This document shows positions 15,715 to 24,569 of a stretch of DNA of 64,000 nt, in pieces (within the stretch, counting starts at the first letter, position 1; every line of letters starts with the position of its first letter). The stretch lies in the NCBI GenBank assembly GCA_037190145.1, contig JBBCJU010000010.1, positions 124,001 to 188,000 of the forward strand, in the 5' to 3' direction. The position numbers and the translations under genes were made by a program. A model generated the notes under the pieces. It was not told the origin of the DNA, searched no databases, and saw only the letters and a program-made list of their open reading frames with translations. The stretch is from 55-13 sp037190145 (GTDB taxonomy: Bacteria; Armatimonadota; Fimbriimonadia; Fimbriimonadales; Fimbriimonadaceae).

Positions 15715-17203
15715 GATTGTCCTCGTTAAAGTGCAACCCAACGTTCTCGTGCCTAGAGATCGCCTGCTCCACTACTTTAGCCGATGCGATTAGCAGGTTC
15801 CGTGTTTCCAAGGGATGGGTGGAGTAAGGTGCTGCGGGTTGCTCGTGATACTCTTCAAGAAGCTTTTCGATCTGTTCACGGGCGCGGCCTAAACCTGCAT
15901 CTGATCTAACAATGCCTACTTCAGAAGTCATGACCTTCTGCATGGCTCGTCTTAATCGAATTGATTCTGCTTCAGGAATAGACTTAGGTTCAGCTCCCGG
16001 ATCACTATCCATCGCCACTGGCGAACTTGGGGCGACTTTAGCCGCTGCACTAGAGAAAACCAATGCCTCTAAAAGACTGTTACTGGCTAATCGGTTCGCC
16101 CCATGAACTCCTGTGCAGGTGACCTCGCCAGAAGCATAGAGCCCTGGTACCGATGTTTGCCCGTTAAGGTCCGTGACAACGCCACCGCAGGAGTAGTGTT
16201 GAGCAGGCACTACTGGAATCCAATCCTTCTCCATTTCTAAGTCAATGGTTCGCAATCGGTCCCAAATCGTTGGAAATTCGTGATGAATCGACTCGGCGTT
16301 TTGATGAGTGATATCAAGATACACACACCAAGTCTGGTGCTTTTTCATCTCTGCTTCTATTGAACGGGCAACCACATCACGCGGAGCCAATTCTAGGCGG
16401 GAGTCATAGTCATACATGAACCTTCGCCCCAGGTGGTTTCGCAACGTTCCACCGGCACCCCGCACTGCTTCGGTGATCAGGAACGAACGAAGTTGCGGAT
16501 GGTAGAGCGTTGTGGGATGGAATTGCATGAACTCCATATTCTGAATATCTGCACCTATCTCTGCCGCAAGTGCGATCCCGTCCGCTGTTGCGACACTGGG
16601 GTTGGTCGTGTGTTGATACATACGACCTGCGCCGCCCGTTGCTAACATGGTAGAAGCCGCATAGAAGTGCCTGGCCCCTAGTGTCTCAACCATTGAAGAT
16701 GCACCCACGCACAGTCCATCACTCATCAATAGCCGTGTGACAAATGCATGTTCAAAAATTTGGATATTGGGATGAGAACGAACTGCGGCGATCATCGCGC
16801 GCTCCACTTCCCAGCCAGTGCGATCTTGATAGTGCACAATGCGGTTCATGCCGTGGCCGCCTTCACGGCCCAGGGCTAAGTCGCCATCGGCTTGCTTATC
16901 AAATCTGGCGCCCAAAGAGATCAACCATTCGATCGCTCCCGGTGCTTCTTGGACCAAGTATCGAACCGCCTCTCGGTTGCAGAGTCCAGCTCCCGCCACC
17001 AAAGTATCTTCTTCATGAAGCTCCCAACTGTCAGACTCGCTTACCGCCGCGGCAATTCCACCCTGCGCCCAGTTTGTGTTGGATTCCTGAATCTCGGCTT
17101 TGGTAAGGACAATCACTTTCCCGCGGTCTGCAGCTCGAAGGGCAAATGTTAAACCCGCCAACCCACTACCGATCACGAGGAAGTCGCTCTGTTGAGACTC
17201 CAT
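15659..17203 (-). CDS. nadB: L-aspartate oxidase
   Basis: 514 residues. The FAD-binding GSGLAGL is at 12-18, then TNWAQGGIAAA, EGGHGMNRIVHYQDRTGWEVERAM, GGAGRMYQHTTNP, EFMQFHPTTLY, HYSCGGVVTDLNGQTSVPGLYASGEV and GANRLASNSLLEALVFS, the ordered signatures of NadB in the succinate dehydrogenase flavoprotein family. It oxidises L-aspartate to iminoaspartate, the first step of NAD synthesis from aspartate. nadA and nadC are not in the window. The 3' end overlaps the unknown secreted gene by 56 bp in opposite orientation. Confidence 0.93.
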   Translation of the reverse strand: MESQQSDFLVIGSGLAGLTFALRAADRGKVIVLTKAEIQESNTNWAQGGIAAAVSESDSWELHEEDTLVAGAGLCNREAVRYLVQEAPGAIEWLISLGARFDKQADGDLALGREGGHGMNRIVHYQDRTGWEVERAMIAAVRSHPNIQIFEHAFVTRLLMSDGLCVGASSMVETLGARHFYAASTMLATGGAGRMYQHTTNPSVATADGIALAAEIGADIQNMEFMQFHPTTLYHPQLRSFLITEAVRGAGGTLRNHLGRRFMYDYDSRLELAPRDVVARSIEAEMKKHQTWCVYLDITHQNAESIHHEFPTIWDRLRTIDLEMEKDWIPVVPAQHYSCGGVVTDLNGQTSVPGLYASGEVTCTGVHGANRLASNSLLEALVFSSAAAKVAPSSPVAMDSDPGAEPKSIPEAESIRLRRAMQKVMTSEVGIVRSDAGLGRAREQIEKLLEEYHEQPAAPYSTHPLETRNLLIASAKVVEQAISRHENVGLHFNEDNPTSAALHIEEPLPQPAGP

Positions 17204-17314
17204 GGCTCATTGTGAATTGTGCAAAGGAGTTAAATGACGGTTAAAGGCTAAATTCCTGTCTGGTATTGCGACATGGAGGTGTGAAAGTTTTGCCCGCAGT
17301 GCTAAGCTCCTGCC

Positions 17315-18070
17315 ATGTCAATACCAATAGCACTGCAGCTGTATTCTCTGCGCGATGATTGCGCTCAAGACTTCTTTGGCACTATAGCGAAAGTCGCTGC
17401 TATGGGCTACGAAGGAGTGGAGTTTGCTGGCTACCATGGAAAGAGCGCCGCTGATATCCGCAAATGCCTAGATGACCATGGCTTAAAGTGTGCAGGCGCC
17501 CATACCGGCATCAATCTCTTCGAATCTGACATCTTCCAAGACACGGTCGCTTTTCATCAGGAAATCGGCTGCACGAACTTAGTGGTGCCCTGGTTACCAG
17601 AAGAGGCTCGGAACACACCCGAGTCAACACAGCAAACCGCTGAAAAACTGAACGCTGTTTCCGAAAAACTAAAACCCTATCAAATGCGAACAGGTTTTCA
17701 CGTCCATGCCGGAGACATGAAGCCTCTTGCCAATGGCAGATCCGCATGGGACATTTTGGGAAAGTTCACCACGGAAGATTTCATCATGCAGTACGACACC
17801 GCCAATGGAATGGCTGGAGGAGCGGACCCTGTTCAACCCATTCTGGACTGGCCGGGTCGAGGCATTGCTGTACACCTAAAAGAGTGGTCCGGGGAGCATG
17901 GCGCCAAAGTGATTGGGGAAGGTTTAGTGCCTTGGGATAAGGTATTTCAGGCCTGCGAGAGCATCGCTGGCACTCAGTGGTACATCGTGGAGCATGAATC
18001 TTACGAAGGGATGACGCCACTAGAAGCAGTAGAGTCCTGCCTCAAAAACTTGCGCCAGATGGGCAAGTAA
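17315..18070 (+). CDS. Sugar phosphate isomerase/epimerase-like TIM barrel
   Basis: 251 residues, the usual size for xylose-isomerase-like AP2EC proteins. IALQLYSLRDDCAQDFFGTIAKVAAMGYEGVEFAGYHG is the typical opening. Likely metal ligands are the Glu in GVEFAG, the acidic residue in MQYDTANG, the His in AVHLKEWSG and the Glu in YIVEHESYEG. Substrate cannot be told; family members act on sugars, inositol derivatives or hydroxypyruvate. It is divergent from nadB. No Shine-Dalgarno is present, but TAAGCT (17303-17308) ends 6 nt before the ATG, which suggests a leaderless mRNA. Confidence 0.8.
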   Translation: MSIPIALQLYSLRDDCAQDFFGTIAKVAAMGYEGVEFAGYHGKSAADIRKCLDDHGLKCAGAHTGINLFESDIFQDTVAFHQEIGCTNLVVPWLPEEARNTPESTQQTAEKLNAVSEKLKPYQMRTGFHVHAGDMKPLANGRSAWDILGKFTTEDFIMQYDTANGMAGGADPVQPILDWPGRGIAVHLKEWSGEHGAKVIGEGLVPWDKVFQACESIAGTQWYIVEHESYEGMTPLEAVESCLKNLRQMGK

Positions 18071-18093
18071 AAGCTCTCCAACAAGCCAGTTTG

Positions 18094-18139
18094 AAAAACA
18101 TTGATGCCTCCCAAAGGACTAAGCTTTGAGAGGCATCAA
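18094..18139 (-). terminator. Terminator of pdxS
   Basis: A 16-bp stem with one mismatch (18101-18116 with 18124-18139) has a seven-base loop; on the minus strand it is followed by TGTTTTT. It lies about 40 nt beyond the pdxS stop and may also slow transcripts from the convergent gene. Confidence 0.8.
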
Positions 18140-18177
18140 TAAGAAAGCATGGGCGCGAAAAGCACGCGCGACTCGTT

Positions 18178-19113
18178 TTACCAACCCCGAACTGCTAGTT
18201 TTTCATTCTCCATCAGGCTAGAAACATTAATCCCAACCATCGGCTCGCCAAGTCCCTTGCTTATCTCCGCCAGTTTCTTTGGCTCCTTGTAGAACAGAAC
18301 CGACTCTACGATCGCCTTTGCCCGTCGTTCCCAAGCCTTTTCTTGTTCCTCAGGGGAAGCCGAAGGAGCTGACTTGAAGATGCCTGATCCAACAAAAACG
18401 GTCTCTGCGCCTAACTGCATCATCAGCGAAGCATCTGCCGGAGTCGCGATGCCCCCCGCCGAGAAATTAGGCACCGGCAATTTGCCCGTTTCATGTACGA
18501 TTCGGACTAGCTCAAGGGGAGCCTGATGCTCTTTAGCCAAAACATAAAGCTCATCCTCTCGCGCATTCTGCACACGCCGAATATCCGCCATGATGGTGCG
18601 CATATGCCGGACCGCCTCAATAACATCGCCTGTGCCGGCTTCGCCTTTCGTTCGAATCATCGCGGCACCTTCGGCACAACGTCGAAGAGCCTCACCCAAG
18701 TTGCGAGCGCCGCAGACGAATGGAACCGTGAAAGCATGCTTGTCAACATGGTTCTCGTGGTCCGCTGGAGTCAAGACTTCGCTCTCATCAATGAAGTCAA
18801 CCTCAAGTGCCTCCAGAATTTGTGCCTCAGCAAAATGGCCAATTCGGCACTTTGCCATCACTGGAATGGAAACCGCAGCCTGAATCGACTGAATCATTTC
18901 CGGATCGCTCATGCGGGATACGCCGCCATCGCGTCGAATATCGGCGGGAACACGCTCCAAAGCCATGACCGCAACCGCACCTGCATCTTCGGCAATTCGG
19001 GCGTGAGTCACATTCACCACGTCCATAATCACGCCGCCTTTCAGCATCTCTGCTAGGCCAACTTTCTCTCGCCAGGTCTTCTTCGCGTTGTCGATCTTAG
19101 GTTCGTTCGCCAT
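18178..19113 (-). CDS. pdxS: Pyridoxal 5'-phosphate synthase, lyase subunit
   Basis: About 311 residues from the ATG at 19113 (MANEPKIDNAKK); an ATG at 19125 is also possible. The sequence is highly conserved: GGVIMDVVNVTHARIAEDAGAVAVMALERVP, MSDPEMIQSIQ, VMAKCRIGHFAEAQILEAL, DFIDESEVLTPAD, RTKGEAGTGD and NFSAGGIATPADASLMMQLGA. PdxS makes PLP from ribose 5-phosphate, glyceraldehyde 3-phosphate and ammonia; the ammonia comes from the glutaminase PdxT, which is not adjacent here. Its upstream region holds the 87-bp repeat array, which could affect its promoter or leader. Confidence 0.95.
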   Translation of the reverse strand: MANEPKIDNAKKTWREKVGLAEMLKGGVIMDVVNVTHARIAEDAGAVAVMALERVPADIRRDGGVSRMSDPEMIQSIQAAVSIPVMAKCRIGHFAEAQILEALEVDFIDESEVLTPADHENHVDKHAFTVPFVCGARNLGEALRRCAEGAAMIRTKGEAGTGDVIEAVRHMRTIMADIRRVQNAREDELYVLAKEHQAPLELVRIVHETGKLPVPNFSAGGIATPADASLMMQLGAETVFVGSGIFKSAPSASPEEQEKAWERRAKAIVESVLFYKEPKKLAEISKGLGEPMVGINVSSLMENEKLAVRGW

Positions 19114-19208
19114 GTCCAATTCCATCCTACGCTCTTTCGATAATCTCACACAGAAAAGGCGAGTGAAAGAGGGGATTGATGCACGGAATTGTACCTTTCC
19201 AGGTTCAA

Positions 19209-19510
19209 ACTAACAAATACAGTTGGGCCTTGTGGCTTGGGCGTCCCGCCCAAGGTTTCCAGGACCGTCCCGGTCCTGTACTGCCTTCGTGGCTGATGAG
19301 CAAATGTGTTGTCGGATCGTGGTTTGATCGTCCCGCTCAAGGTTGCCAAGATCGTCTCGGTCCTGTTCTGCCATCGCGGTGGATGAGCAAATGTGTTGTC
19401 AAATTGTGGTTTGATCGTCCCGCTCAAGGTTCCCAAGATCGTTTCGGTCCTGTTCTGCCATCGCGGTGGATGAGCAAATGTGTTGTCGGATCGTGGTTTG
19501 ATCATCCCGA
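19209..19510. repeat. 87-bp tandem repeat with GTCCC-loop hairpins
   Basis: Three 87-bp units (19209, 19296, 19383) and part of a fourth (19470) lie between the pdxS start and the DinB-like gene. The third and partial fourth are nearly identical to the second; the first is more diverged but in register. In the first unit two perfect hairpins are seen: CTTGGGCG-TCC-CGCCCAAG (19236-19254) and AGGACCG-TCC-CGGTCCT (19261-19277). Later units keep these with mismatches. Because 87 is a multiple of three, long frames stay open on both strands (119 and 149 codons), but no ribosome binding site or protein-like bias supports them. This accounts for the gene-free stretch 19114-19551. Confidence 0.85.
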
Positions 19511-19551
19511 CACGCTCACCAGGCTCTCAATCCCACTGGCGAGCGATAACC

Positions 19552-20043
19552 TTACTCGACCCTCCAGCGACCCCATAGGTTCGCCTCTTCCCATTCCTCA
19601 GGTGGTTCTTCACCATTCAGTCTAAGGCCTAACATGATGAGCCCAATGTGCCAACCCTCATGCCAGATTTGATGCTGCAGAAAGAACAAGGGGTGGTCAT
19701 AGCCGCCACTTGATTTTCCCTCAGTCAATGCTTCGGGCAGCCAAGCTGATATCACCTCTCCAAGATGCCTAACGGCTTCCTTGACTGCAGGAAGATCATC
19801 ACTGGGAATCCACTCATCTCCTTCCTGACGGTAAAGGTGCTGAATCTCAAGACCAGGGTTTTCGCTCACCTTCTTGAACCACTCCAAACGCACCAAATGC
19901 ACGTGAACTAACTGGTGTATCAATGACCAGCCATCATCGGAGGGTTTAACATGCTTGTTCTCATCAGTGATAAGCCCGGCCACACTATTCAAACAAGCAC
20001 ATTGACGATCCCAAGACTCGACAAGTGTCTGTATGATTGTCAT
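19552..20043 (-). CDS. DinB-like four-helix protein
   Basis: 163 residues. WSLIHQLVHVHLVRLEWFKKV and FFLQHQIWHEGWHIGLIMLGLRLNGEEPP fit the DinB/YfiT-like helical fold, whose conserved histidines bind a metal; the candidates here are His47 and the two in HEGWH near residues 133-137. Some family members are thiol-dependent transferases, but most are uncharacterised, so the reaction is unknown. TAAAGT ends 6 nt before the ATG, with no Shine-Dalgarno. It lies just downstream of the AAA ATPase gene on the same strand. Confidence 0.75.
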   Translation of the reverse strand: MTIIQTLVESWDRQCACLNSVAGLITDENKHVKPSDDGWSLIHQLVHVHLVRLEWFKKVSENPGLEIQHLYRQEGDEWIPSDDLPAVKEAVRHLGEVISAWLPEALTEGKSSGGYDHPLFFLQHQIWHEGWHIGLIMLGLRLNGEEPPEEWEEANLWGRWRVE

Positions 20044-20088
20044 GAATTTACTTTACTAAAGAATAGGTGAAGCGACGAATAAAAATGT

Positions 20089-21198
20089 CTAGGGATTTTC
20101 GACCGAATAGTAAATCCTTCGGTCGCGCCCGGCTCTTACTGTCTCGCCATCCACTTTTTCTAGAGCTATAGGAGTAACGCTGATAAGCTCGGATAGCTCC
20201 GTGGCGAACTTTTGAGAGTGGGTCGTAATCCAAAGTTGGGTTTGACTCGCGGTTAATGCACAGAGCCTTGCGAGAGGACTCAGAAGATCTTCATGCAGGC
20301 TGGTCTCTGGTTCGTTTAAAGCGATCAAAGGAGCAGGGGTTGGGCTCATTAGAGCGGCTACAAGACACAGATATCTTAGCTGCCCATCTGATAACTCTTT
20401 GGCTCGTAGTGGGCGAAGCATTCCGGGGATTTTGAGTGTGATCTCAAATCCTCCACCTGGAGAAGACGTGCCTAACACGGCCCCCGGAAATGCATCGCTC
20501 ACGGCATTCTGTAGTCCATGGTCGTCTCCATTCTCTATGATGGTTTGAAGGGCGGCGGCTACATCAAGACCATCAGCCGCCATTACAAATGTTCGGATGC
20601 CTGGTTGTGGATATCTAAGGGGGGAATGTAAGTCAGATCGAAAGCCGTGGTAAAAGCGCCACTTTCGTAGCTTGCGACGAACGTCATCAAGAATAGGAAA
20701 CCTTTTTGAATCGACAATTTGTGATAAGGCAGACTCACCATCATATAGAGCTAAGCGGTAGGTCTCCTTTTCCCCACTTGAATTCCTTACGGAACAACTG
20801 TGCTTACCTCTATCTAGAATGAGAATCTTCTTGTTGTTCTCGCGGATAGAAACAACTTCCGATTTAATCTGTGGGTCTGCACCGAAGGCGCTGTGGCCTG
20901 CTACCTGAGGAAGACCGATCTCAAGGTCATAGTCAAATTCGTCAACGGACACGCCCAAATGAATGCGGACAGGTCCTGCCTTACCTGCTCCTGCCCAAAG
21001 AACCGATGGAATCCCTCCTTCGTCCGATAAGGCCTTAGCGAGTTCTCCTAAAGCCGCAGCACGAACCAGGGCCATCGATTGATACAAGTTTGACTTCCCG
21101 CATCCATTTGGCCCTGTAATGATATTCGCACGCTTCAGGGGTAGCGTTAGATCCTTGATTGAGCGGTAGTTTGAGACGCGCAGTTCGGTTACCGGCAT
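20089..21198 (-). CDS. AAA ATPase, RecF/OLD-like
   Basis: 369 residues. ELRVSNYRSIKDLTLPL with Walker A GPNGCGKSN (about 30-38) opens the protein. The C-terminal part has LSDGQLRYLCLVAAL (ABC-signature-like), LIALNEPETSLHEDL (Walker B) and LWITTHSQKFATEL (switch histidine). This is the AAA_21 type found alone, in RecF-like repair proteins and in defence modules with a nuclease partner. No TOPRIM domain or partner nuclease is seen, so a stand-alone ATPase is the cautious call. No recognisable Shine-Dalgarno precedes it. Confidence 0.8.
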   Translation of the reverse strand: MPVTELRVSNYRSIKDLTLPLKRANIITGPNGCGKSNLYQSMALVRAAALGELAKALSDEGGIPSVLWAGAGKAGPVRIHLGVSVDEFDYDLEIGLPQVAGHSAFGADPQIKSEVVSIRENNKKILILDRGKHSCSVRNSSGEKETYRLALYDGESALSQIVDSKRFPILDDVRRKLRKWRFYHGFRSDLHSPLRYPQPGIRTFVMAADGLDVAAALQTIIENGDDHGLQNAVSDAFPGAVLGTSSPGGGFEITLKIPGMLRPLRAKELSDGQLRYLCLVAALMSPTPAPLIALNEPETSLHEDLLSPLARLCALTASQTQLWITTHSQKFATELSELISVTPIALEKVDGETVRAGRDRRIYYSVENP

Positions 21199-21243
21199 AC
21201 ATCTAGTTTGGCTACTTCTTTAGTTGTAATAGATCAATCTTGT

Positions 21244-23346
21244 TCACTTCCGCGGAAACCCAGCCGGAACCCATACAGGCAGATCTTTCAAGCTATCTCT
21301 AGCGGCTGCAGAAGTCGGTACTGCCCAACCTTGGAAGAACGGTCCTAGATCCTTGCCAATGATTCGGGAATACCGAGTCATGAACTGATCTCGCTTCTCC
21401 AGGTCATTCTTGGGCAGAACTCCCGCATTCGGACCTTCATAGCTTCGCAAATACTTCTTTAGCGAATCCCAGCCAAAGGCATCAATGAGTTGCGCGTACA
21501 TGTAGAGGGCGAGAAACGGCTCTCTCTTCCATTCCTCAAAGTCGCCGCCTTTGGCTAAGTATTTTTCAACTTTTGCCTTTTCGCCACCAACTCTATCCCA
21601 AAGGTTCTTCCCAGCAATCTTCTCCATCAGATACAGAGAATAGAAATTGCACGTGACCTCGCCGGTTCCGTCGAAAGTCCATTCTCCCTTTTGGTGGTTG
21701 TGCCCAATTTCGTGCCAGTGTCCCCATGTACCTTCGGTTGTGAGCTTCTTAACACTGAGTGAAAGCTCAATCGAGGAGTCCATCCAAGTCATGATCGGGT
21801 AGCCCGAGTGCATATAACCGGCGCTAATCTGTCGGTCACACACAATGCGCTCCGGGCGATTTGGCAAAGGACGGCCATCTAGTTCGCTGTATAAATCCAG
21901 AGATTTGTCCCAAAGCTTCATCAGGGCAACGGGATCTTCGACTTTCTTGGCATCCGCAAGAGGCACGCCGAAGATCACCTTTTCTGAACCGATCTCTACC
22001 CAAGGAGCCTGATGCTTCAGTTGATCTTTCCATTGTTCAAGGGTGGTTTTCCCATGCACATATCGCGCGGAACGGACCACATTTCCAAACGTAAATCTTT
22101 GGTCAGGGAGTTGGTTTACGCGGTCAACCGCAATGTAAACCAATCCTCCGAATGGACTGCGAATCCGCGTTACCGCTCCTTGAATCTGCTTTCGGACGGT
22201 GATCTGGGGATGTCTCTGCCAACGGTCTAAATGCCAAAGCGTGTCCGAGTGGCAACCGATCTGCACACTTAAACCTGTGAGGCCGGTGGGGGATTCAACC
22301 GTGATCTCCTCCCCTGGTGCGGCATAAAGGCCGGTACTTGCCCACTGATTTCGATTCACGGGAATCTGTACGGTTGCTTCAACTCGTGGGGCTGCGCTTG
22401 GAACAAGCCCAGGGAAATCTGCGGCGCTAGGCTCCACATTTGGAGCAGGCTTTCCAGATTGGCGATCCAAAAACTTGACGGTTAGAGCCAACCGCTCTAA
22501 GGCGTCACTTGCGGTTACCGGGGCCTTTTCAGTAGGAACCTTGACCGTAGCTCCAGTGACGGCATTTCGAACCTGTCGATTGAACTCGTCCTTCTCCGTG
22601 GTGGAACGAAGTGCCGCCATGATGGTCGAACTTGCTTGCTGTCCCCCGGACTTCAGATTCGCCAGCGCCTTCGATGCATTTACTTTTTCCGAATCGGCTT
22701 GTTTTTTTGCTGGCCACACACGCTCGGCTGTGCCATCGCTAAAAGAGAGTCCTGCTTGATGGAGCAGCCCTTGCATCGGCATCTGTGTTGCCAGGTCTTT
22801 CCCGGGATTCAGCTGCATCCAGCCCCAAGGTGTGTGGGCAGTGATCAACCCGCCGCCGTTGCGAACGTAGTTCTCGATAACCGAGCTTTCAAAACTTGCG
22901 GGCAATATCGCTACGTCAACTCGCTTCAAATCGGATTCCAGTGTGTTACGAGTAACAGAGATGGGCTCAAAACCTAGCCTGGAAATCCAACCTTGATCTG
23001 CCCGCTCTATGTATCCCACTCGAATTTTTCCGGCCCGGCCCGAGCACCACTGAATCACGTTTGATAAGAGCTTGCCGGTATCTGCTTCTTGGCTAGCGTC
23101 CTGACTAAGATAGCTACCGTGACCAAAAGCGGCTACACGCCCCCGACCCAGCCTTCCGGCAGAGGCCACCGGAACCTCTACCCTTCCGTCTTGGCCCATT
23201 AAGAAAACGACTGAAGAGGGTGAAATGGCACTTACCACACCGGGAAGCCCGGGGCGAGCAACCTTTTCCACACCCATCGTAAGTTGGGAAAGGTCCTGCT
23301 GGGGCGCGACAACAAGAGCGCTGAGAAAACACAATGTCGAAAGCAT
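21244..23346 (-). CDS. Secreted peptidase M60-like (enhancin/mucinase family) protein
   Basis: 700 residues with a short signal peptide (MLSTLCFLSALVVA). The zinc motif HEIGHNHQ is at 545-552, with a further Glu at 563 (GTGEVTCNFYS), matching the M60 consensus HExxH...E. Peptidase M60 proteins cleave glycoproteins such as mucins; the region before it (about 300-540, ITVRKQIQGAVTRIRSPFGGLVYI) fits the all-beta part usual for the family. The first 250 residues resemble a glutamine-amidotransferase-like regulatory fold (VGYIERADQGW..., VAILPAS..., GGLITAHTPWGW). In a free-living organism the substrate may be glycoprotein or cell-wall material. Its start codon region overlaps the divergent methyltransferase gene. 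Confidence 0.75.
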   Translation of the reverse strand: MLSTLCFLSALVVAPQQDLSQLTMGVEKVARPGLPGVVSAISPSSVVFLMGQDGRVEVPVASAGRLGRGRVAAFGHGSYLSQDASQEADTGKLLSNVIQWCSGRAGKIRVGYIERADQGWISRLGFEPISVTRNTLESDLKRVDVAILPASFESSVIENYVRNGGGLITAHTPWGWMQLNPGKDLATQMPMQGLLHQAGLSFSDGTAERVWPAKKQADSEKVNASKALANLKSGGQQASSTIMAALRSTTEKDEFNRQVRNAVTGATVKVPTEKAPVTASDALERLALTVKFLDRQSGKPAPNVEPSAADFPGLVPSAAPRVEATVQIPVNRNQWASTGLYAAPGEEITVESPTGLTGLSVQIGCHSDTLWHLDRWQRHPQITVRKQIQGAVTRIRSPFGGLVYIAVDRVNQLPDQRFTFGNVVRSARYVHGKTTLEQWKDQLKHQAPWVEIGSEKVIFGVPLADAKKVEDPVALMKLWDKSLDLYSELDGRPLPNRPERIVCDRQISAGYMHSGYPIMTWMDSSIELSLSVKKLTTEGTWGHWHEIGHNHQKGEWTFDGTGEVTCNFYSLYLMEKIAGKNLWDRVGGEKAKVEKYLAKGGDFEEWKREPFLALYMYAQLIDAFGWDSLKKYLRSYEGPNAGVLPKNDLEKRDQFMTRYSRIIGKDLGPFFQGWAVPTSAAARDSLKDLPVWVPAGFPRK

Positions 23347-24560
23347 CTGTGGACACTATATACGCTGAAGCACTAAAACTCGCGGAAAACCAGCCTGCAA
23401 ATCCGGGCTCCATTTCACGCATCGCCAAGGCGACATCGGACGATGCTGCTCGTTGGGCGTTCAGTCAATGGGCGCTTCGCAAACGCGCCCAACTCAAGTT
23501 TGCAAAGGCTCGAGAGATGCTTTTTGATCAAGAAGGGCTTGAGATGTCGACTCATGAATCCCTCGGTTCTTACCACGCCGCTCTGTTTCCAAAAAAGGAA
23601 ATGGTGTACGACCTAACCGCTGGCATCGGCGCAGATCTTATCGCCCTGGCAGAACGCGGCCCCGCGACAGGATTCGAAATTGATCCATCTCGGGCACAAA
23701 TGGCAAGGCATAACCTAGCCGTTCATGGGCTAGGAGCCGAAGTCATAGAATCAAACTCCGTAGCCCCCGGATGGTTTGTGCCGAGGCAGAACGATGTAGC
23801 CCCTGGATGGCTCGTGCCAGGGCGTAATGATGTGGACCCCGGATCGCTCATGCCAGGGCAAATATCTGAAAACGTATTCCTCTTTGCGGACCCAGCCCGC
23901 CGCTCTGCCGGACGGCGATTCACCGATCCTTCTGAATTTCAGCCCAATCCGGTTGAGATCATTCAGAAGTTCGAAACCTGCAAGCTAGGGGTTATCAAAC
24001 TTAGCCCGATGCTTCCTGATGAATTCCTCGACTCCCTGACCCCAAGATTGGAATTCGTAAGCTTTGGCGGTGAGTGTCGAGAAGCTTTGGCAATCTTCGG
24101 CTCTCAGGTTCTACCGGGACGATTTGCTGTCCAGGTTGAAACAGGTTCTATTTTAGAGGCGGATGACCTTTACTTGGCGAGCTCAGATGAGCCAAGAAAC
24201 TTCCTCTATGAGGCAGATCCCGCGGCTATACGTGCTCACGCTCTGGGGAATCTGTGCGAAGAGTTTGGGATCGTCGCATTGAGTGATACAAACGGCTATC
24301 TCACTGGAGACCAGCAGATATCTTCCCCTTGGTTAACCGGGTTTAGGGTTATTGAACACGGAAGATTTGATGTAAAAGTTCTCAAAAAGAGGCTGGCAGA
24401 GCTAGGTTCTGGGACGCCGGTGCTCAAGCAACGTGGAACCAAGTTGGATTTGCAGAAGTTTCAGAAGCAGATGATTCTAAAGGGAAGCCAATCTTACGAA
24501 GTAGCGTTCTACGCCATCGGCAACAGTGTTCGACAAGTCATTCTGGAGCGGCTCCGGTAA
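23334..24560 (+). CDS. Class I SAM methyltransferase with THUMP-like C-terminus and inserted 12-residue repeats
   Basis: 408 residues. The SAM-binding motif is VYDLTAGIGADLIALA (about 92-107), followed by GFEIDPSRAQMARHNL and FADPARRSAGRRF, the DPARR signature of this family. The C-terminus (GTPVLKQRGTKLDLQKFQKQMI...GNSVRQVILERL) matches the THUMP-like domain. Substrate is unknown; RNA is likely by fold. Between the acidic loop and the DPARR strand (residues 143-178) lie three tandem copies of a 12-residue unit, V-A-P-G-W-x-V-P-x-x-N-D, which should project as a loop. The start overlaps the divergent M60 gene by 13 bp. ppc follows after 9 bp, so the two are probably cotranscribed. Confidence 0.8.
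   Translation: MSKASVDTIYAEALKLAENQPANPGSISRIAKATSDDAARWAFSQWALRKRAQLKFAKAREMLFDQEGLEMSTHESLGSYHAALFPKKEMVYDLTAGIGADLIALAERGPATGFEIDPSRAQMARHNLAVHGLGAEVIESNSVAPGWFVPRQNDVAPGWLVPGRNDVDPGSLMPGQISENVFLFADPARRSAGRRFTDPSEFQPNPVEIIQKFETCKLGVIKLSPMLPDEFLDSLTPRLEFVSFGGECREALAIFGSQVLPGRFAVQVETGSILEADDLYLASSDEPRNFLYEADPAAIRAHALGNLCEEFGIVALSDTNGYLTGDQQISSPWLTGFRVIEHGRFDVKVLKKRLAELGSGTPVLKQRGTKLDLQKFQKQMILKGSQSYEVAFYAIGNSVRQVILERLR
23760..23867 (+). repeat. 36-bp in-frame tandem repeat, three copies
   Basis: Units at 23760, 23796 and 23832 encode VAPGWFVPRQND, VAPGWLVPGRND and VDPGSLMPGQIS. DNA identity between units is high, including wobble positions, so the copies look recent. The insertion sits in a catalytic-domain loop and keeps the frame. 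Confidence 0.9.
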
Positions 24561-24569
24561 GCTCCCGAT

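Noticed and set aside
19209..19510. CRISPR array
   Set aside because: Units are contiguous 87-bp tandem copies without unique spacers, and no cas gene is near.
19146..19625. Long frames on both strands (119 and 149 codons) across the 87-bp repeat
   Set aside because: The repeat length is a multiple of three, which keeps frames open by itself; the frames overlap pdxS upstream DNA and lack ribosome binding sites or a non-repetitive protein core.
20089..21198. AAA ATPase as part of an anti-phage defence pair
   Set aside because: No nuclease, reverse transcriptase or other effector gene is adjacent; the neighbours are a DinB-like protein and a secreted peptidase.
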